A stretch of 64,000 nt of DNA, taken from the NCBI RefSeq assembly GCF_020026915.1, contig NZ_JAINUY010000002.1, positions 744,001 through 808,000 on the forward strand, written 5' to 3'. This document shows, one piece after another, positions 18,832 to 26,588 of this stretch. The notes below the pieces were generated by a model. That model saw only the letters and a list, made by a program, of their open reading frames with translations. It was not told the DNA's origin and did not search any database. Made by a program: the position numbers and the translations under genes. The DNA comes from Flavobacterium potami (GTDB lineage Bacteria; Bacteroidota; Bacteroidia; Flavobacteriales; Flavobacteriaceae). Position 1 is the first letter of the stretch. Each line of letters opens with the position of its first letter.

Positions 18832-18897
18832 GAGACTAAGTTGCTAAGTTGCTAAGAGAAAAACTTAGAATCTTAGAATCTGAGTACCTTAGTATCT
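18809..18897. repeat. octamer inverted repeat overlapping a gene's 3' end
   Basis: Left units ATTCTGAG, GTTCTCAG, ATTCTAAG, AGACTAAG, TTGCTAAG, TTGCTAAG; a 7-base spacer; right units CTTAGAAT, CTTAGAAT, CTGAGTAC, CTTAGTAT. The first three units encode DSEVLRF and the stop codon of the amidohydrolase. The period is exactly eight throughout both arms. Confidence 0.85.
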
Positions 18898-18940
18898 AAA
18901 AAAAAAACTCAAGCAATTCAACTCTTGAGTTTTTTTTTAG
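18898..18940. terminator. terminator, first copy of tandem unit
   Basis: ACTCAAG (18907-18913) pairs with CTTGAGT (18924-18930), with A-run before and T-run after, so it can act in both directions. It shares the loop CAATTCAA with the next terminator at 19036. Confidence 0.8.
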
Positions 18941-18952
18941 CAAAGATTTAAG

Positions 18953-19025
18953 GTTCTTAGATACTAAGTCGCTAAGCTACTAAGAGAAAAACTTAGAATC
19001 TCAGAATCTTAGAACCTTAGTATCT
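18953..19025. repeat. octamer inverted repeat, CTAAG type
   Basis: Left units GTTCTTAG, ATACTAAG, TCGCTAAG, CTACTAAG; spacer AGAAAAA; right units CTTAGAAT, CTCAGAAT, CTTAGAAC, CTTAGTAT. The spacer is identical to that of the element at 18809-18897. Confidence 0.8.
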
Positions 19026-19035
19026 AATAAAAAAG

Positions 19036-19074
19036 AAAACCCCTCAAGCAATTCAACTCTCGAGGGGTTTATTT
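19036..19074. terminator. terminator, second copy of tandem unit
   Basis: AAACCCCTC (19037-19045) pairs with GAGGGGTTT (19062-19070). The loop and the sequence after it (AGCAAAGATTT) repeat those of the terminator at 18898, showing a tandem duplication with changed stem bases. Confidence 0.75.
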
Positions 19075-19088
19075 AGCAAAGATTTGAG

Positions 19089-19139
19089 GTTCTTAGATTC
19101 TCAATTACTTAGAATCTTAGAGGCTCAGCATCTTAGCTA
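19089..19139. repeat. octamer inverted repeat, short copy
   Basis: Left units GTTCTTAG, ATTCTCAA; right units CTTAGAAT, CTTAGAGG, CTCAGCAT, CTTAGCTA. It lies 35 bases beyond the stop codon of the minus-strand DUF4142 gene. Together, 18832-19173 holds only repeats and terminators. Confidence 0.7.
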
Positions 19140-19173
19140 ATTAAAAAATAAATAATGATCATTTAAATTTATT

Positions 19174-19761
19174 TTACTTTTTGTCTAGGTTTTGTTTCAA
19201 CATTTTAGCGTGTTCTAAATGCGCTGTTAAACCTGCAATATTGTTAGATGCCCAAGTTTTAACTTCTTGGTCATGTGCGTTTTTTGAAGCATCTTCAAGT
19301 TTTTTGATTGCTTTTTCGTGACCGTCAATCATCATGTCAGCGAATTTTTTATCGAAATCAGCACCTGTTTTTTCGTTCAATTTATTGTATTCCTCTTGTC
19401 CTTCTTCTGTTAACGATGTTGGTAGAGTAAAGTTTTTTGCTTTTGCTAAAGCACTCACTTCAGAAGCCGATTTAGTATGCTCATCAACAAGCATTTTACC
19501 GAATTTTTTCACTTCAGCGTTGGTCCCTTTTGTTTGTGCCAGTTTACCGATTTCGATTTCAGCTAAGTTAATTTCAGCCTGATCTACCAAGAACTCAGAA
19601 TCATCTTCTTTACTGTCAATAGAATCAAATTTGGCTTCATTTGCATCTTCTGCAACCTCTTTTGGATCTTCTTGTTTCACTTCCTTTTTACAAGATTGAA
19701 GGCATAATATAAGTAATCCTGCTCCTAAGATGGTTTTTCCGGCTAATAGTAACTTTTTCAT
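19174..19761 (-). CDS. DUF4142 lipoprotein
   Basis: 195 residues. The lipoprotein signal ends LCLQSC with Cys24 as lipid site. An acidic linker follows and then a ferritin-like four-helix DUF4142 domain (DSEFLVDQAEINLAEIEIGK to the end), with conserved histidines in LVDEHTKSASE and MIDGHEKAIKKL. DUF4142 proteins are periplasmic or outer-membrane-anchored and often stress-induced; function is unknown. It has its own transcription unit. Confidence 0.9.
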   Translation of the reverse strand: MKKLLLAGKTILGAGLLILCLQSCKKEVKQEDPKEVAEDANEAKFDSIDSKEDDSEFLVDQAEINLAEIEIGKLAQTKGTNAEVKKFGKMLVDEHTKSASEVSALAKAKNFTLPTSLTEEGQEEYNKLNEKTGADFDKKFADMMIDGHEKAIKKLEDASKNAHDQEVKTWASNNIAGLTAHLEHAKMLKQNLDKK

Positions 19762-19889
19762 GATTTTAATAGTTTAATGTTATAATGTAAAATTATTAAG
19801 AAGCTGTAAGAAAATTTTACAGGATTTTTATGGATTGTTATAGGATTAAGATGTAGTTAAATTTCTATATTAGCTCCAAATCTAATAGT

Positions 19890-20132
19890 ATGGAAAATGA
19901 TTTTGTTTATGGAATGAAAGTTTCTTTAGATAATGAATTTGGAGTAGTTATAAGAGAGAAATCAGATGATTCTAATCTAATTGGAGTAATTTGTTGGGAT
20001 AGTCCTCAAAAAAATAATACTGAAGATTGGCGAGGTCAGTTCGGAACATTTATTAGAATAGGAGGTAAGATTTTGGATAGCGAATATGTATTTCAATTTA
20101 TTAATGATGATGGATCATTTAAAAATTCTTAA
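19890..20132 (+). CDS. hypothetical protein, 80 aa
   Basis: 80 residues, acidic, soluble, no signal. The sequence (YGMKVSLDNEFGVVIREKSD, then RGQFGTFIRIGGKI) looks like a compact beta-rich fold. I do not recognise a family. Start at ATG 19890; 42 bases before the next gene, so it could head the following run of same-strand genes. Small immunity-type proteins have similar size and composition, but there is no toxin gene beside it. Confidence 0.55.
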   Translation: MENDFVYGMKVSLDNEFGVVIREKSDDSNLIGVICWDSPQKNNTEDWRGQFGTFIRIGGKILDSEYVFQFINDDGSFKNS

Positions 20133-20174
20133 AAACAATTAAATTTAATATTTGCAATTCGTAAAAGCTCATTT

Positions 20175-21047
20175 ATGAAACAAAAAATTACAATCCTATT
20201 TCTTTTAGCGACAACCTTCCTATCAGCTCAAATAAGTTATAAAGGTTTTATTGACAAATATCCTATCGAATTTGTCTCTTATGTTTATTCTGATGGTGTT
20301 GGCTCAGCAATTTATGCTTATTCTAATTATGATACTCCAATTGTTTTAAATGCAAAACTCAAAGGAAAAACGCTGGTTTTTACTGAAAAAGATAAAAATG
20401 ACAAAGAAACAGCAAAACTCACTTTTGATAATTACGATGAAAAAAAGGAGCAACTAAATGGAGTTTGGAAAGATTTAAATTCAGGAAAAGAACTCAAAAT
20501 ATCTTTAACAAAAGAGTTTGATATCAATTATGGAAATGATGTAGAATGGACAGAAAGAGAAATTTTGCAGCCTGTTTCATTTAAAGACAAATACTTTAAA
20601 TTGGTTATTTCTAAAGAAAAAGGCAATTTTTATTCTGGAGTTTCAGCCGTAAAAATTATTGAAAAGAAAACCGATAAATTAATTCAGAAAATCAATGTGC
20701 AATGTCAGCTTTGGGGACTGGATAATGTTGCTATCGGAGATTATAATTTTGATGGATTTGAAGATTTTTCTGTTTTCGAATCCAGTTATGCCGGACCTAA
20801 TACATCTAGAATTTATTTTCTATACAATCCGAAAACAGGCAAATATTTTGAAAGCAGTTTTAGCGGCACTTCTTTAGAATTTGATGGTTCAACCAAAAGA
20901 ATCTACGAGCACAATCAATGTTGTGCAGGCAGAAATATTGAAAGAGCCGAATATAAAGTAGTCAATAATAAAATGGTTTTAATTAAAAAGACTTGTATGG
21001 AGTTTGACGAAAAAACACAAGATTATAAGAATACAAAGTGTGATTAA
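20175..21047 (+). CDS. exported XAC2610-like protein
   Basis: 290 residues with a signal peptide (MKQKITILFLLATTFLSAQ). The C-terminal half contains IGDYNFDGFEDFSVFESSYAG, an FG-GAP-like calcium-type loop, followed by YFLYNPKTGKYFESSFSG, the pattern of proteins annotated XAC2610-related. Four cysteines near the C-terminus (CC, C, C) could form disulfides outside the cytoplasm. Function unknown. It is followed by a lipoprotein gene after 28 bases, on the same strand. Confidence 0.72.
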   Translation: MKQKITILFLLATTFLSAQISYKGFIDKYPIEFVSYVYSDGVGSAIYAYSNYDTPIVLNAKLKGKTLVFTEKDKNDKETAKLTFDNYDEKKEQLNGVWKDLNSGKELKISLTKEFDINYGNDVEWTEREILQPVSFKDKYFKLVISKEKGNFYSGVSAVKIIEKKTDKLIQKINVQCQLWGLDNVAIGDYNFDGFEDFSVFESSYAGPNTSRIYFLYNPKTGKYFESSFSGTSLEFDGSTKRIYEHNQCCAGRNIERAEYKVVNNKMVLIKKTCMEFDEKTQDYKNTKCD

Positions 21048-21075
21048 TTATTTCATTGTAAAAAAAACTATTTAA

Positions 21076-21669
21076 ATGAAAAATTTACTGTTTGCTATAT
21101 TACTTTCTATTTTAATAGCTTCCTGTAAACCTAAATCAGAGTTTAAAACCATTGATTTTGGAGATTTTGAAATAACTGTTCCTCAACAATGGAATGAATT
21201 AGAATTCAAAGGAATAGATAGTTATGTCGGCGGAATAATTACACCAGAAAAAGATTCGTTAATTTTTGATATCGGTCGCTATTCTCCAGATATAACTAAA
21301 AATAGTTTGTCTTTGGTTTTTGATAAAAAAAGTTATGCAGACTTAAGTTCAAAACAGAAAAAACTTCTCAAAAAAACGAAGCATTTAATCGTTGATTCCT
21401 TGTCTGGAGATATTGATTTTGGGAAGTATTCCGAATATAAAACTGTTTTTTATTCTCTAGATTGTTTTAAAGCCAAAGTAATAACACCAACCAATATTGA
21501 ATTTGGCTCTACAGGTATTTATATTGATAGTTTGAGCGGAAACGCTAAAGATTTTAGCAAGGTTGGAATGTCCTTCTACGGACGTAATTTAAAAGAGAAA
21601 ACACAAAATCAATTTGTGAAAGCTTTAAAGACAATTAAGTTCAAAGGATATTGTAAACAGGATAAATAA
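21076..21669 (+). CDS. hypothetical lipoprotein, 197 aa
   Basis: 197 residues; lipoprotein signal MKNLLFAILLSILIASC with Cys17. The mature part (DFGDFEITVPQQWNELEFKG) resembles proteins with a single beta-sheet domain similar to PsbP/DUF1795-like folds, but I cannot assign a family. It lies 28 bases after the XAC2610-like gene and 12 before the FAD oxidoreductase gene, so all are probably co-transcribed. Confidence 0.7.
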   Translation: MKNLLFAILLSILIASCKPKSEFKTIDFGDFEITVPQQWNELEFKGIDSYVGGIITPEKDSLIFDIGRYSPDITKNSLSLVFDKKSYADLSSKQKKLLKKTKHLIVDSLSGDIDFGKYSEYKTVFYSLDCFKAKVITPTNIEFGSTGIYIDSLSGNAKDFSKVGMSFYGRNLKEKTQNQFVKALKTIKFKGYCKQDK

Positions 21670-21681
21670 AAGGGTATAATT

Positions 21682-23151
21682 ATGAAAAGAAAGCACATTT
21701 GGATGATTTCAATTTTTATCATTCTCTTTTTAATGGCAATTCCTGTTTTCCATGTTTTAAAAACAAAATGGAATGAAAAAGAAACTACCTCAGAAATTCC
21801 AAAAGGTTATACCAACGATGCAAGTCAGCTTAATTTGACTAAAGTAGATACGATAATAGCAGTTCCTAAAGATAAAACCGCTATTGAGAAACAACTTCAG
21901 GAAATTTTAAAATATGCTCAGGAAAATAATTTAAAAATTTCTATCGCTGGTGCACAGCATAGTATGGGCGGACATACGATTTACCCTGGTGGAATTGTAG
22001 TAAATATGCTTCCGTATAAGCATATGGAACTGGATCAAAAAAATAATATACTTACCATTGGTTCCGGTGCTTTATGGCAGGATGCAATTGCATATTTAGA
22101 CCTTTACGGAAAATCTATCAGTGTGATGCAGGCTTTTAGTTCGTTTTCTGTTGGAGGTTCTATAAGTGTTAACGGACATGGATGGCAGAAAAATTCTCCA
22201 CCAATTGCATCTTCCGTACTCTCTTTTACTTTAATGAATGATAAAGGCGAAATTCTAAATTGCAGCCGAACCGAGAACCCAGAATTGTTTAAACTTGTTT
22301 TGGGAGGTTACGGGCTTTTCGGAATTATCTTAGATGTAAAATTGAAAGTTGTAGACAACAAAGCTTTAAAATACAAATACTTTCGTTTGAGTCCGGAGAA
22401 ATACGTTCAATATTATAAAAAACTTATTTCAGATAATCCGAAAGTTAATTTGGTTTTTGGAAGGTTAAAGATTGCAAATCAAGAGTTTTTGGAAGAGGCA
22501 ACAATCAACTTTTTTGAAGAGGTAGACGAAAAACCACTTCCCATAAAAAAACAAAATGAAAAAAATGAGGAAGTAAAACGTTTGGTCTTTAGAAGTTCTG
22601 TTAGAAGTGAATACGGCAAAAGACTTCGTTGGGACTTGGAATACGGAATGAATAAAGTCACGCATCATAATATTTTTTCGCGCAATGAATTACTGAACGA
22701 CCATGTTTCTTTAATTGAAAATAAAGATCCGAATTCTACCGATTTGCTTCAGGAATATTTTATTCCGGAGAAAGATTTCAATTCATATTTAAAAGATATA
22801 AAACCGATTTTGCTTCAATCTAAACTTGATTTATTGAATATTACAATCCGTGCCGTAAATAAAGATGAAGATGCTTTTATGAATTACGCTAGGGAGAATG
22901 TTTTTGGTTTTGTCTTTCTTTTCAATCAAAAGAAAACAGAAAAAGAAGAAAATGAAATGAAGATTTTAACCAATCAATTAGTTGATGCAGCAATCAAAAA
23001 TAACGGAACATTTTATCTTCCTTATCGCCTTCATATCCATAAAAATAAAATGAGAAAAGTTTATCCACAAGCTGACGAATTTTTCAGACAGAAGAAAAAG
23101 TACGATCCAAAAGAATTATTTCAAAATCAGTTTTACGAACATTATAAATGA
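21682..23151 (+). CDS. membrane-anchored FAD-binding oxidoreductase
   Basis: 489 residues. One N-terminal membrane segment (ISIFIILFLMAIPVFHVL) precedes a PCMH-type FAD domain: KISIAGAQHSMGGHTIYPGG is the FAD pyrophosphate region, with GGSISVNGHGWQ later. The C-terminal substrate cap ends in RKVYPQADEFFRQKKKYDP. The family includes decaprenylphosphoryl-ribose oxidase-like and sugar-lactone (aldonolactone) oxidases. The histidine in the QHSMGG motif suggests possible covalent FAD attachment, as in related enzymes (inference). The electron acceptor is unknown. Confidence 0.85.
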   Translation: MKRKHIWMISIFIILFLMAIPVFHVLKTKWNEKETTSEIPKGYTNDASQLNLTKVDTIIAVPKDKTAIEKQLQEILKYAQENNLKISIAGAQHSMGGHTIYPGGIVVNMLPYKHMELDQKNNILTIGSGALWQDAIAYLDLYGKSISVMQAFSSFSVGGSISVNGHGWQKNSPPIASSVLSFTLMNDKGEILNCSRTENPELFKLVLGGYGLFGIILDVKLKVVDNKALKYKYFRLSPEKYVQYYKKLISDNPKVNLVFGRLKIANQEFLEEATINFFEEVDEKPLPIKKQNEKNEEVKRLVFRSSVRSEYGKRLRWDLEYGMNKVTHHNIFSRNELLNDHVSLIENKDPNSTDLLQEYFIPEKDFNSYLKDIKPILLQSKLDLLNITIRAVNKDEDAFMNYARENVFGFVFLFNQKKTEKEENEMKILTNQLVDAAIKNNGTFYLPYRLHIHKNKMRKVYPQADEFFRQKKKYDPKELFQNQFYEHYK

Positions 23152-23159
23152 TTTAAACA

Positions 23160-23891
23160 ATGAGTTTATTAAAAAGCATTATAAGATATTTTGAACAACG
23201 TAAAATCATTAAAGAAATTTATGATGATTTAGGAAATCACAAAGAGGTTTTATTAGCAGAAAGATTAGAAGTTTTTGCAGAAAAAGCAACACCAAAATTT
23301 GCTGAAATAGGACTGAAGAATTGGAACGGAAAGTATATTTGGTTTAGCGATTTTAATGAATATGGAGTTAAACATGTAATTGAATATCATGTTTTTAAAG
23401 GTTTTGGAGGCTCATTTTCTTATGGGAATTGTTTTGATTTTGTTCCGACAATTTCTAACGGAAAATGGATTAATCATAAAACGGATAAATCGACAAAAAA
23501 TTTATTTTTTAATAGATTTGAAGGCTGGCAGAAAAGTTTAGACAGAGATAGTTTAATTAATCCTGACAGAATTAGTACTATAAATGGAGATAAATTTAAT
23601 GCTAGTTTAGACAAAGTGCTCAGCACTAATTTGCCGAAACTACAAAAGTGGTTCAATGCCAATGAAACGATAGAACAAAATATAGATACTTTAATCGCAA
23701 TGACTAAGAATCCACCAACCGAGATCGGAACAAGGATAATTTCATTTGAATATTTGTTAGCGTTTTTATATTGGAATAAATCTAATTATCCAGAAGCCAA
23801 AAATTGGATTCAAAAACATTTTGAAAAAAGAATTGATGAATCTGAAAAGAAAATGATATTAGAACGATTAAATATAAATCCCAACTCCTAG
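23160..23891 (+). CDS. hypothetical protein, 243 aa
   Basis: 243 residues, soluble, no signal. The first part (KFAEIGLKNWNGKYIWFSDF, then EYHVFKGFGGSFSYGNCFDF) recalls DUF4304-like domains; the C-terminal part is helical (FLYWNKSNYPEAKNWIQKHF). I cannot name a family. It follows the oxidoreductase gene by 8 bases and ends the run of four same-strand genes. Its stop codon lies in the loop of the terminator at 23877. Confidence 0.65.
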   Translation: MSLLKSIIRYFEQRKIIKEIYDDLGNHKEVLLAERLEVFAEKATPKFAEIGLKNWNGKYIWFSDFNEYGVKHVIEYHVFKGFGGSFSYGNCFDFVPTISNGKWINHKTDKSTKNLFFNRFEGWQKSLDRDSLINPDRISTINGDKFNASLDKVLSTNLPKLQKWFNANETIEQNIDTLIAMTKNPPTEIGTRIISFEYLLAFLYWNKSNYPEAKNWIQKHFEKRIDESEKKMILERLNINPNS

Positions 23892-23907
23892 AGTTGGGAT
23901 TTTTTTG
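23877..23907 (+). terminator. terminator overlapping the gene's last codons
   Basis: AATCCCAACTC and GAGTTGGGATT form an 11-base stem around a CTA loop, followed by a T-run. The TAG stop of the preceding gene begins in the loop, so the left stem is translated. Confidence 0.88.
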
Positions 23908-23910
23908 TTC

Positions 23911-24005
23911 ACCACCAACCACCAACCACCAACCATCAACCATCAACAATTAACAATTAACAATTAACAATTATCAATTATCAATTATCAATTATCAATT
24001 ACCAC
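23911..24005. repeat. 7-nt-period tandem repeat with drifting unit
   Basis: Thirteen consecutive 7-base units: ACCAACC (x3), ATCAACC, ATCAACA, ATTAACA (x3), ATTATCA (x4), ATTACCA. The unit changes stepwise along the array. It starts just after a terminator. The gap 23892-24157 has no gene. Confidence 0.85.
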
Positions 24006-24157
24006 TTTACATTTCCTCTTTCATAATTCCCATCCTACAAATTTGAAATTTCAAACCAAAATTCTATAACGGAAAATTCTTAGTTATTGATGAATTTTGA
24101 CATAACAGATATCGACATAATTAAATGTCGGGAATGTTAACCTTAAAAATTGAAATC

Positions 24158-24397
24158 ATGCCCAATCCAAGAATCAAAAATGAAGAGCAATATGAAGCGT
24201 TGGTGAAAAAAGGATACAGCAAAGAAAAATCGGCACGTATTGCCAATACACCAAATGCGGGTAAGAAAGGCGGAGAAGCCAAACCTTATGAAGAATGGAC
24301 AAAAGAAGAACTTCAAAAACAAGCTAGTAAAGTCGGCATAAAAGGAAGATCTTATATGAATAAAAAAAGTCTAATTGACTCTTTGAGAAATAATTAA
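24158..24397 (+). CDS. DUF7218 small stress protein
   Basis: 79 residues from ATG 24158, chosen because MPNPRIKNEEQYEALVKKGY is the usual start of the family; the frame extends 11 codons upstream to ATG 24125 with no conserved residues. The N-terminal half (ARIANTPNAGKKGGEAKPYE) fits DUF7218; the C-terminal half (WTKEELQKQASKVGIKGRS) looks like a Rho-N/SAP-like DNA-binding helix pair. Such proteins are encoded next to general-stress genes. It precedes topoisomerase IB. Confidence 0.8.
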   Translation: MPNPRIKNEEQYEALVKKGYSKEKSARIANTPNAGKKGGEAKPYEEWTKEELQKQASKVGIKGRSYMNKKSLIDSLRNN

Positions 24398-24438
24398 AAT
24401 TTAAAATGAAATATTAGTGTGATAAAAATTTAAATATC

Positions 24439-25533
24439 ATGAATGCTGCAAGAAAAGAAGTTTTAATGGATCAATTGATAAAAGCGCCACATTTAGTAAT
24501 CGAAAAACTGGATCTGGAATACATCAATGATAATCAATTGACGATTGTAAGATGCCGTGAAGGAGAAAATTTCGTTTACAAAAAAAACGGAAAAAATGTA
24601 AAAAGCAAACATGAAATTAAACGCATTAATAGTTTGGTATTGCCTCCAGCTTGGGAGAATGTCCGAATAACAGATGTTACAAACGGTCATTTACAAGCAG
24701 TCGGAACAGATGTAAAAAACAGAAAACAATACCGTTATCATCCGAAATGGAATCTGATTCGAAATCAGACTAAGTTTTACAAAATAGCGGAATTTGGTGC
24801 GAAACTTCCATCAATCAGAAAACAAGTTGATCTTGATTTGGAAAAGAAAGAATGGTCGAAAGACAAGGTAACGGCTTTAGTCATTCGATTGATGGAGGAG
24901 ACGCATATCAGAATTGGAAATGAGAAATACGCTAAAGACAATAAATCGTACGGACTTTCAACGCTGAGAAAACGACATATCGACATCAATAAAAATTCGC
25001 TTCGATTTGAATTTATTGGTAAAAAAGGAAAACAGCATACTATTACAACCCGAAACAAGCAGTTGGTAAAATTGGTGAGTCGCTGCGAGGAAATTCCAGG
25101 ATATGAAGTGTTTAAATATTACGATAAAAACGGAGAAAAAAAGGTTTTAGTAAGTCATGATGTAAACGAATATCTGCATCATATTTCTGGTGAATATTTT
25201 AGCGCAAAAGATTTTAGAACGTGGGCAGCGTCGATAATTTTCTTTGAAAGTTTAATGGAAATGGGAGTTGTTGCAGACGAAAAAGAAATCAAACACAATA
25301 TTATCACCGCTTTTGATTTGACAGCCGAAGCACTTGGAAATACCAGAAAAGTGTGCAAAGATTATTACGTACATCCGCTTTTGATTTCGACTTATGAAGA
25401 TGGTTCTATTCAGAAATATTTTGATAGAGCAAAGAAAAGTCGAAGTACTAAAAAGTATTTTACAAAATCAGAAATCGCTTTTTCTGAACTGATTCAGAAT
25501 TACGAAATCAATTTAGAATCACCTTGTTCATAA
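24439..25533 (+). CDS. topB: DNA topoisomerase IB
   Basis: 364 residues, the small poxvirus-like bacterial type IB enzyme. It relaxes supercoils by a 3'-phosphotyrosyl intermediate. Visible motifs: ETHIRIGNEKYAKDNKSYGL (first catalytic arginine region), TLRKRHI, KDFRTWAAS with Arg260, and NTRKVCKDYYVHP, in which Tyr310 before VHP is the expected nucleophile. ATG 24439 is used; starting at Met10 is also possible. It sits in the stress/DNA-maintenance island, 41 bases after the DUF7218 gene. The symbol is by convention and not certain. Confidence 0.93.
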   Translation: MNAARKEVLMDQLIKAPHLVIEKLDLEYINDNQLTIVRCREGENFVYKKNGKNVKSKHEIKRINSLVLPPAWENVRITDVTNGHLQAVGTDVKNRKQYRYHPKWNLIRNQTKFYKIAEFGAKLPSIRKQVDLDLEKKEWSKDKVTALVIRLMEETHIRIGNEKYAKDNKSYGLSTLRKRHIDINKNSLRFEFIGKKGKQHTITTRNKQLVKLVSRCEEIPGYEVFKYYDKNGEKKVLVSHDVNEYLHHISGEYFSAKDFRTWAASIIFFESLMEMGVVADEKEIKHNIITAFDLTAEALGNTRKVCKDYYVHPLLISTYEDGSIQKYFDRAKKSRSTKKYFTKSEIAFSELIQNYEINLESPCS

Positions 25534-25620
25534 AAGAGTTAAAGTATCTCTTAAAAAGCTTTGAAAAAAACATACAAACAAGATCAGGAATCATTATTAA
25601 TTAACTAAAAAACTATTATT

Positions 25621-25782
25621 ATGTTACGTTGGACAGTCACATTTATTATTCTAGCCATAGTGGCGGGAATATTTGGTTTTGGTGGAATTGCCGCTGGAGC
25701 CGCTAGTATAGCAAAAATTTTATTCTTTATATTTTTAGTCTTATTTGTTATTTCACTAATCAGCGGAAGAACAAGAGTTTAA
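25621..25782 (+). CDS. DUF1328 small membrane protein
   Basis: 53 residues, two membrane helices ([20 protein letters not shown] and [20 protein letters not shown]) ending in a short basic tail (RTRV). This is the DUF1328/YtjA family, small inner-membrane proteins found in stress regulons. It is often missed because of its size. Start ATG 25621; a terminator follows after 27 bases. Confidence 0.9.
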   Translation: MLRWTVTFIILAIVAGIFGFGGIAAGAASIAKILFFIFLVLFVISLISGRTRV

Positions 25783-25809
25783 TAAAAATATCAGTAAATA
25801 AAAGCAACA

Positions 25810-25838
25810 AAACGACACATTCTGAGAGTGTGTCGTTT
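25810..25838 (+). terminator. terminator after DUF1328 gene
   Basis: AAACGACAC pairs with GTGTCGTTT around a short loop. T-content after it is moderate. Confidence 0.7.
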
Positions 25839-25864
25839 CTGGTTTCAATCTAAAAATAATAGTT

Positions 25865-26512
25865 ATGGGAACAAAAAGTGGTGCGTATCAGGATGTTTAC
25901 GTCAAAAGAGACGATGCAATGGTAAGTTTGAAAAATGATGTAACAGATTTTTGTGAAAAATATATAAAACCGGTTCATCCCAAAAATTGGGATTGGTCGA
26001 TACGCGATTTCGATAATCCAGAAAATGACCCGACAGATGCAGAGGCGCGAGCTATTGCAAACGTTGTTTTTAAGGATTTGAATGATAAAAAACATACCGA
26101 TGTTGATCTTTCTACAATGAACAATGTACATGCTATAAAAGCCTATTTAGATCCAAAAAGCAAACATGAAGCCTTTAATATGGAGGAATTTGCTTTTGCA
26201 TTGAAAGTAGAATTAGAACACGGAAAAATAAAAGACGTAAATGTAACCAACAATCATCCGTTTTTGACTGCGATGATTGCATTGGCACATATGACAGAAA
26301 GTTTGACCTATTACAAACGTTTGAAAGTAATGGAAGCAGAAGGGGAGATTTATGAAATTCTTCGAAAATTGGAACATTCTACAACAGAAAAAGAAAAATG
26401 GCATGAAGAATTGATTAAAGCCGAACAAGAGCTTAAAGAAGCAAAAGCCGGATTGGCTGAGCGTTTAGAAAAAATGGACGATATCCCAGTATTGAAAATT
26501 ATTGGAGATTAA
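25865..26512 (+). CDS. DUF5661-like protein
   Basis: 215 residues, soluble, helical. The middle motif VELEHGKIKDVNVTNNHPFL followed by AMIALAHMTESLTYYKRL fits the DUF5661 pattern, in which a short helical region ends in 'IALAHL-x-E-x-x-x-YY'. The C-terminus is a coiled coil (EEILKAEQELKEAKAGLAERL-like). Function unknown; such proteins are found on plasmids and with stress genes. The family call is by memory of this motif and moderate. Confidence 0.65.
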   Translation: MGTKSGAYQDVYVKRDDAMVSLKNDVTDFCEKYIKPVHPKNWDWSIRDFDNPENDPTDAEARAIANVVFKDLNDKKHTDVDLSTMNNVHAIKAYLDPKSKHEAFNMEEFAFALKVELEHGKIKDVNVTNNHPFLTAMIALAHMTESLTYYKRLKVMEAEGEIYEILRKLEHSTTEKEKWHEELIKAEQELKEAKAGLAERLEKMDDIPVLKIIGD

Positions 26513-26531
26513 GTAGTTGAATTTTAAACTC

Positions 26532-26570
26532 AAAAAAACCGTCCCGTTAAAAAGCGGGGCGGTTTTTTAT
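26532..26570. terminator. strong bidirectional terminator
   Basis: AAAACCGTCCCG pairs with CGGGGCGGTTTT (one mismatch) around TTAAAAAG, with A-run before and T-run after. It separates the convergent genes ending at 26512 and 26589. Confidence 0.85.
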
Positions 26571-26588
26571 TTTTTGTTGCGTATGTTT

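Noticed and set aside
18809..19139. Possible CRISPR-like array
   Set aside because: The units are 8 nt, unspaced and arranged as inverse arms; there are no unique spacers of 30-40 nt and no cas genes.
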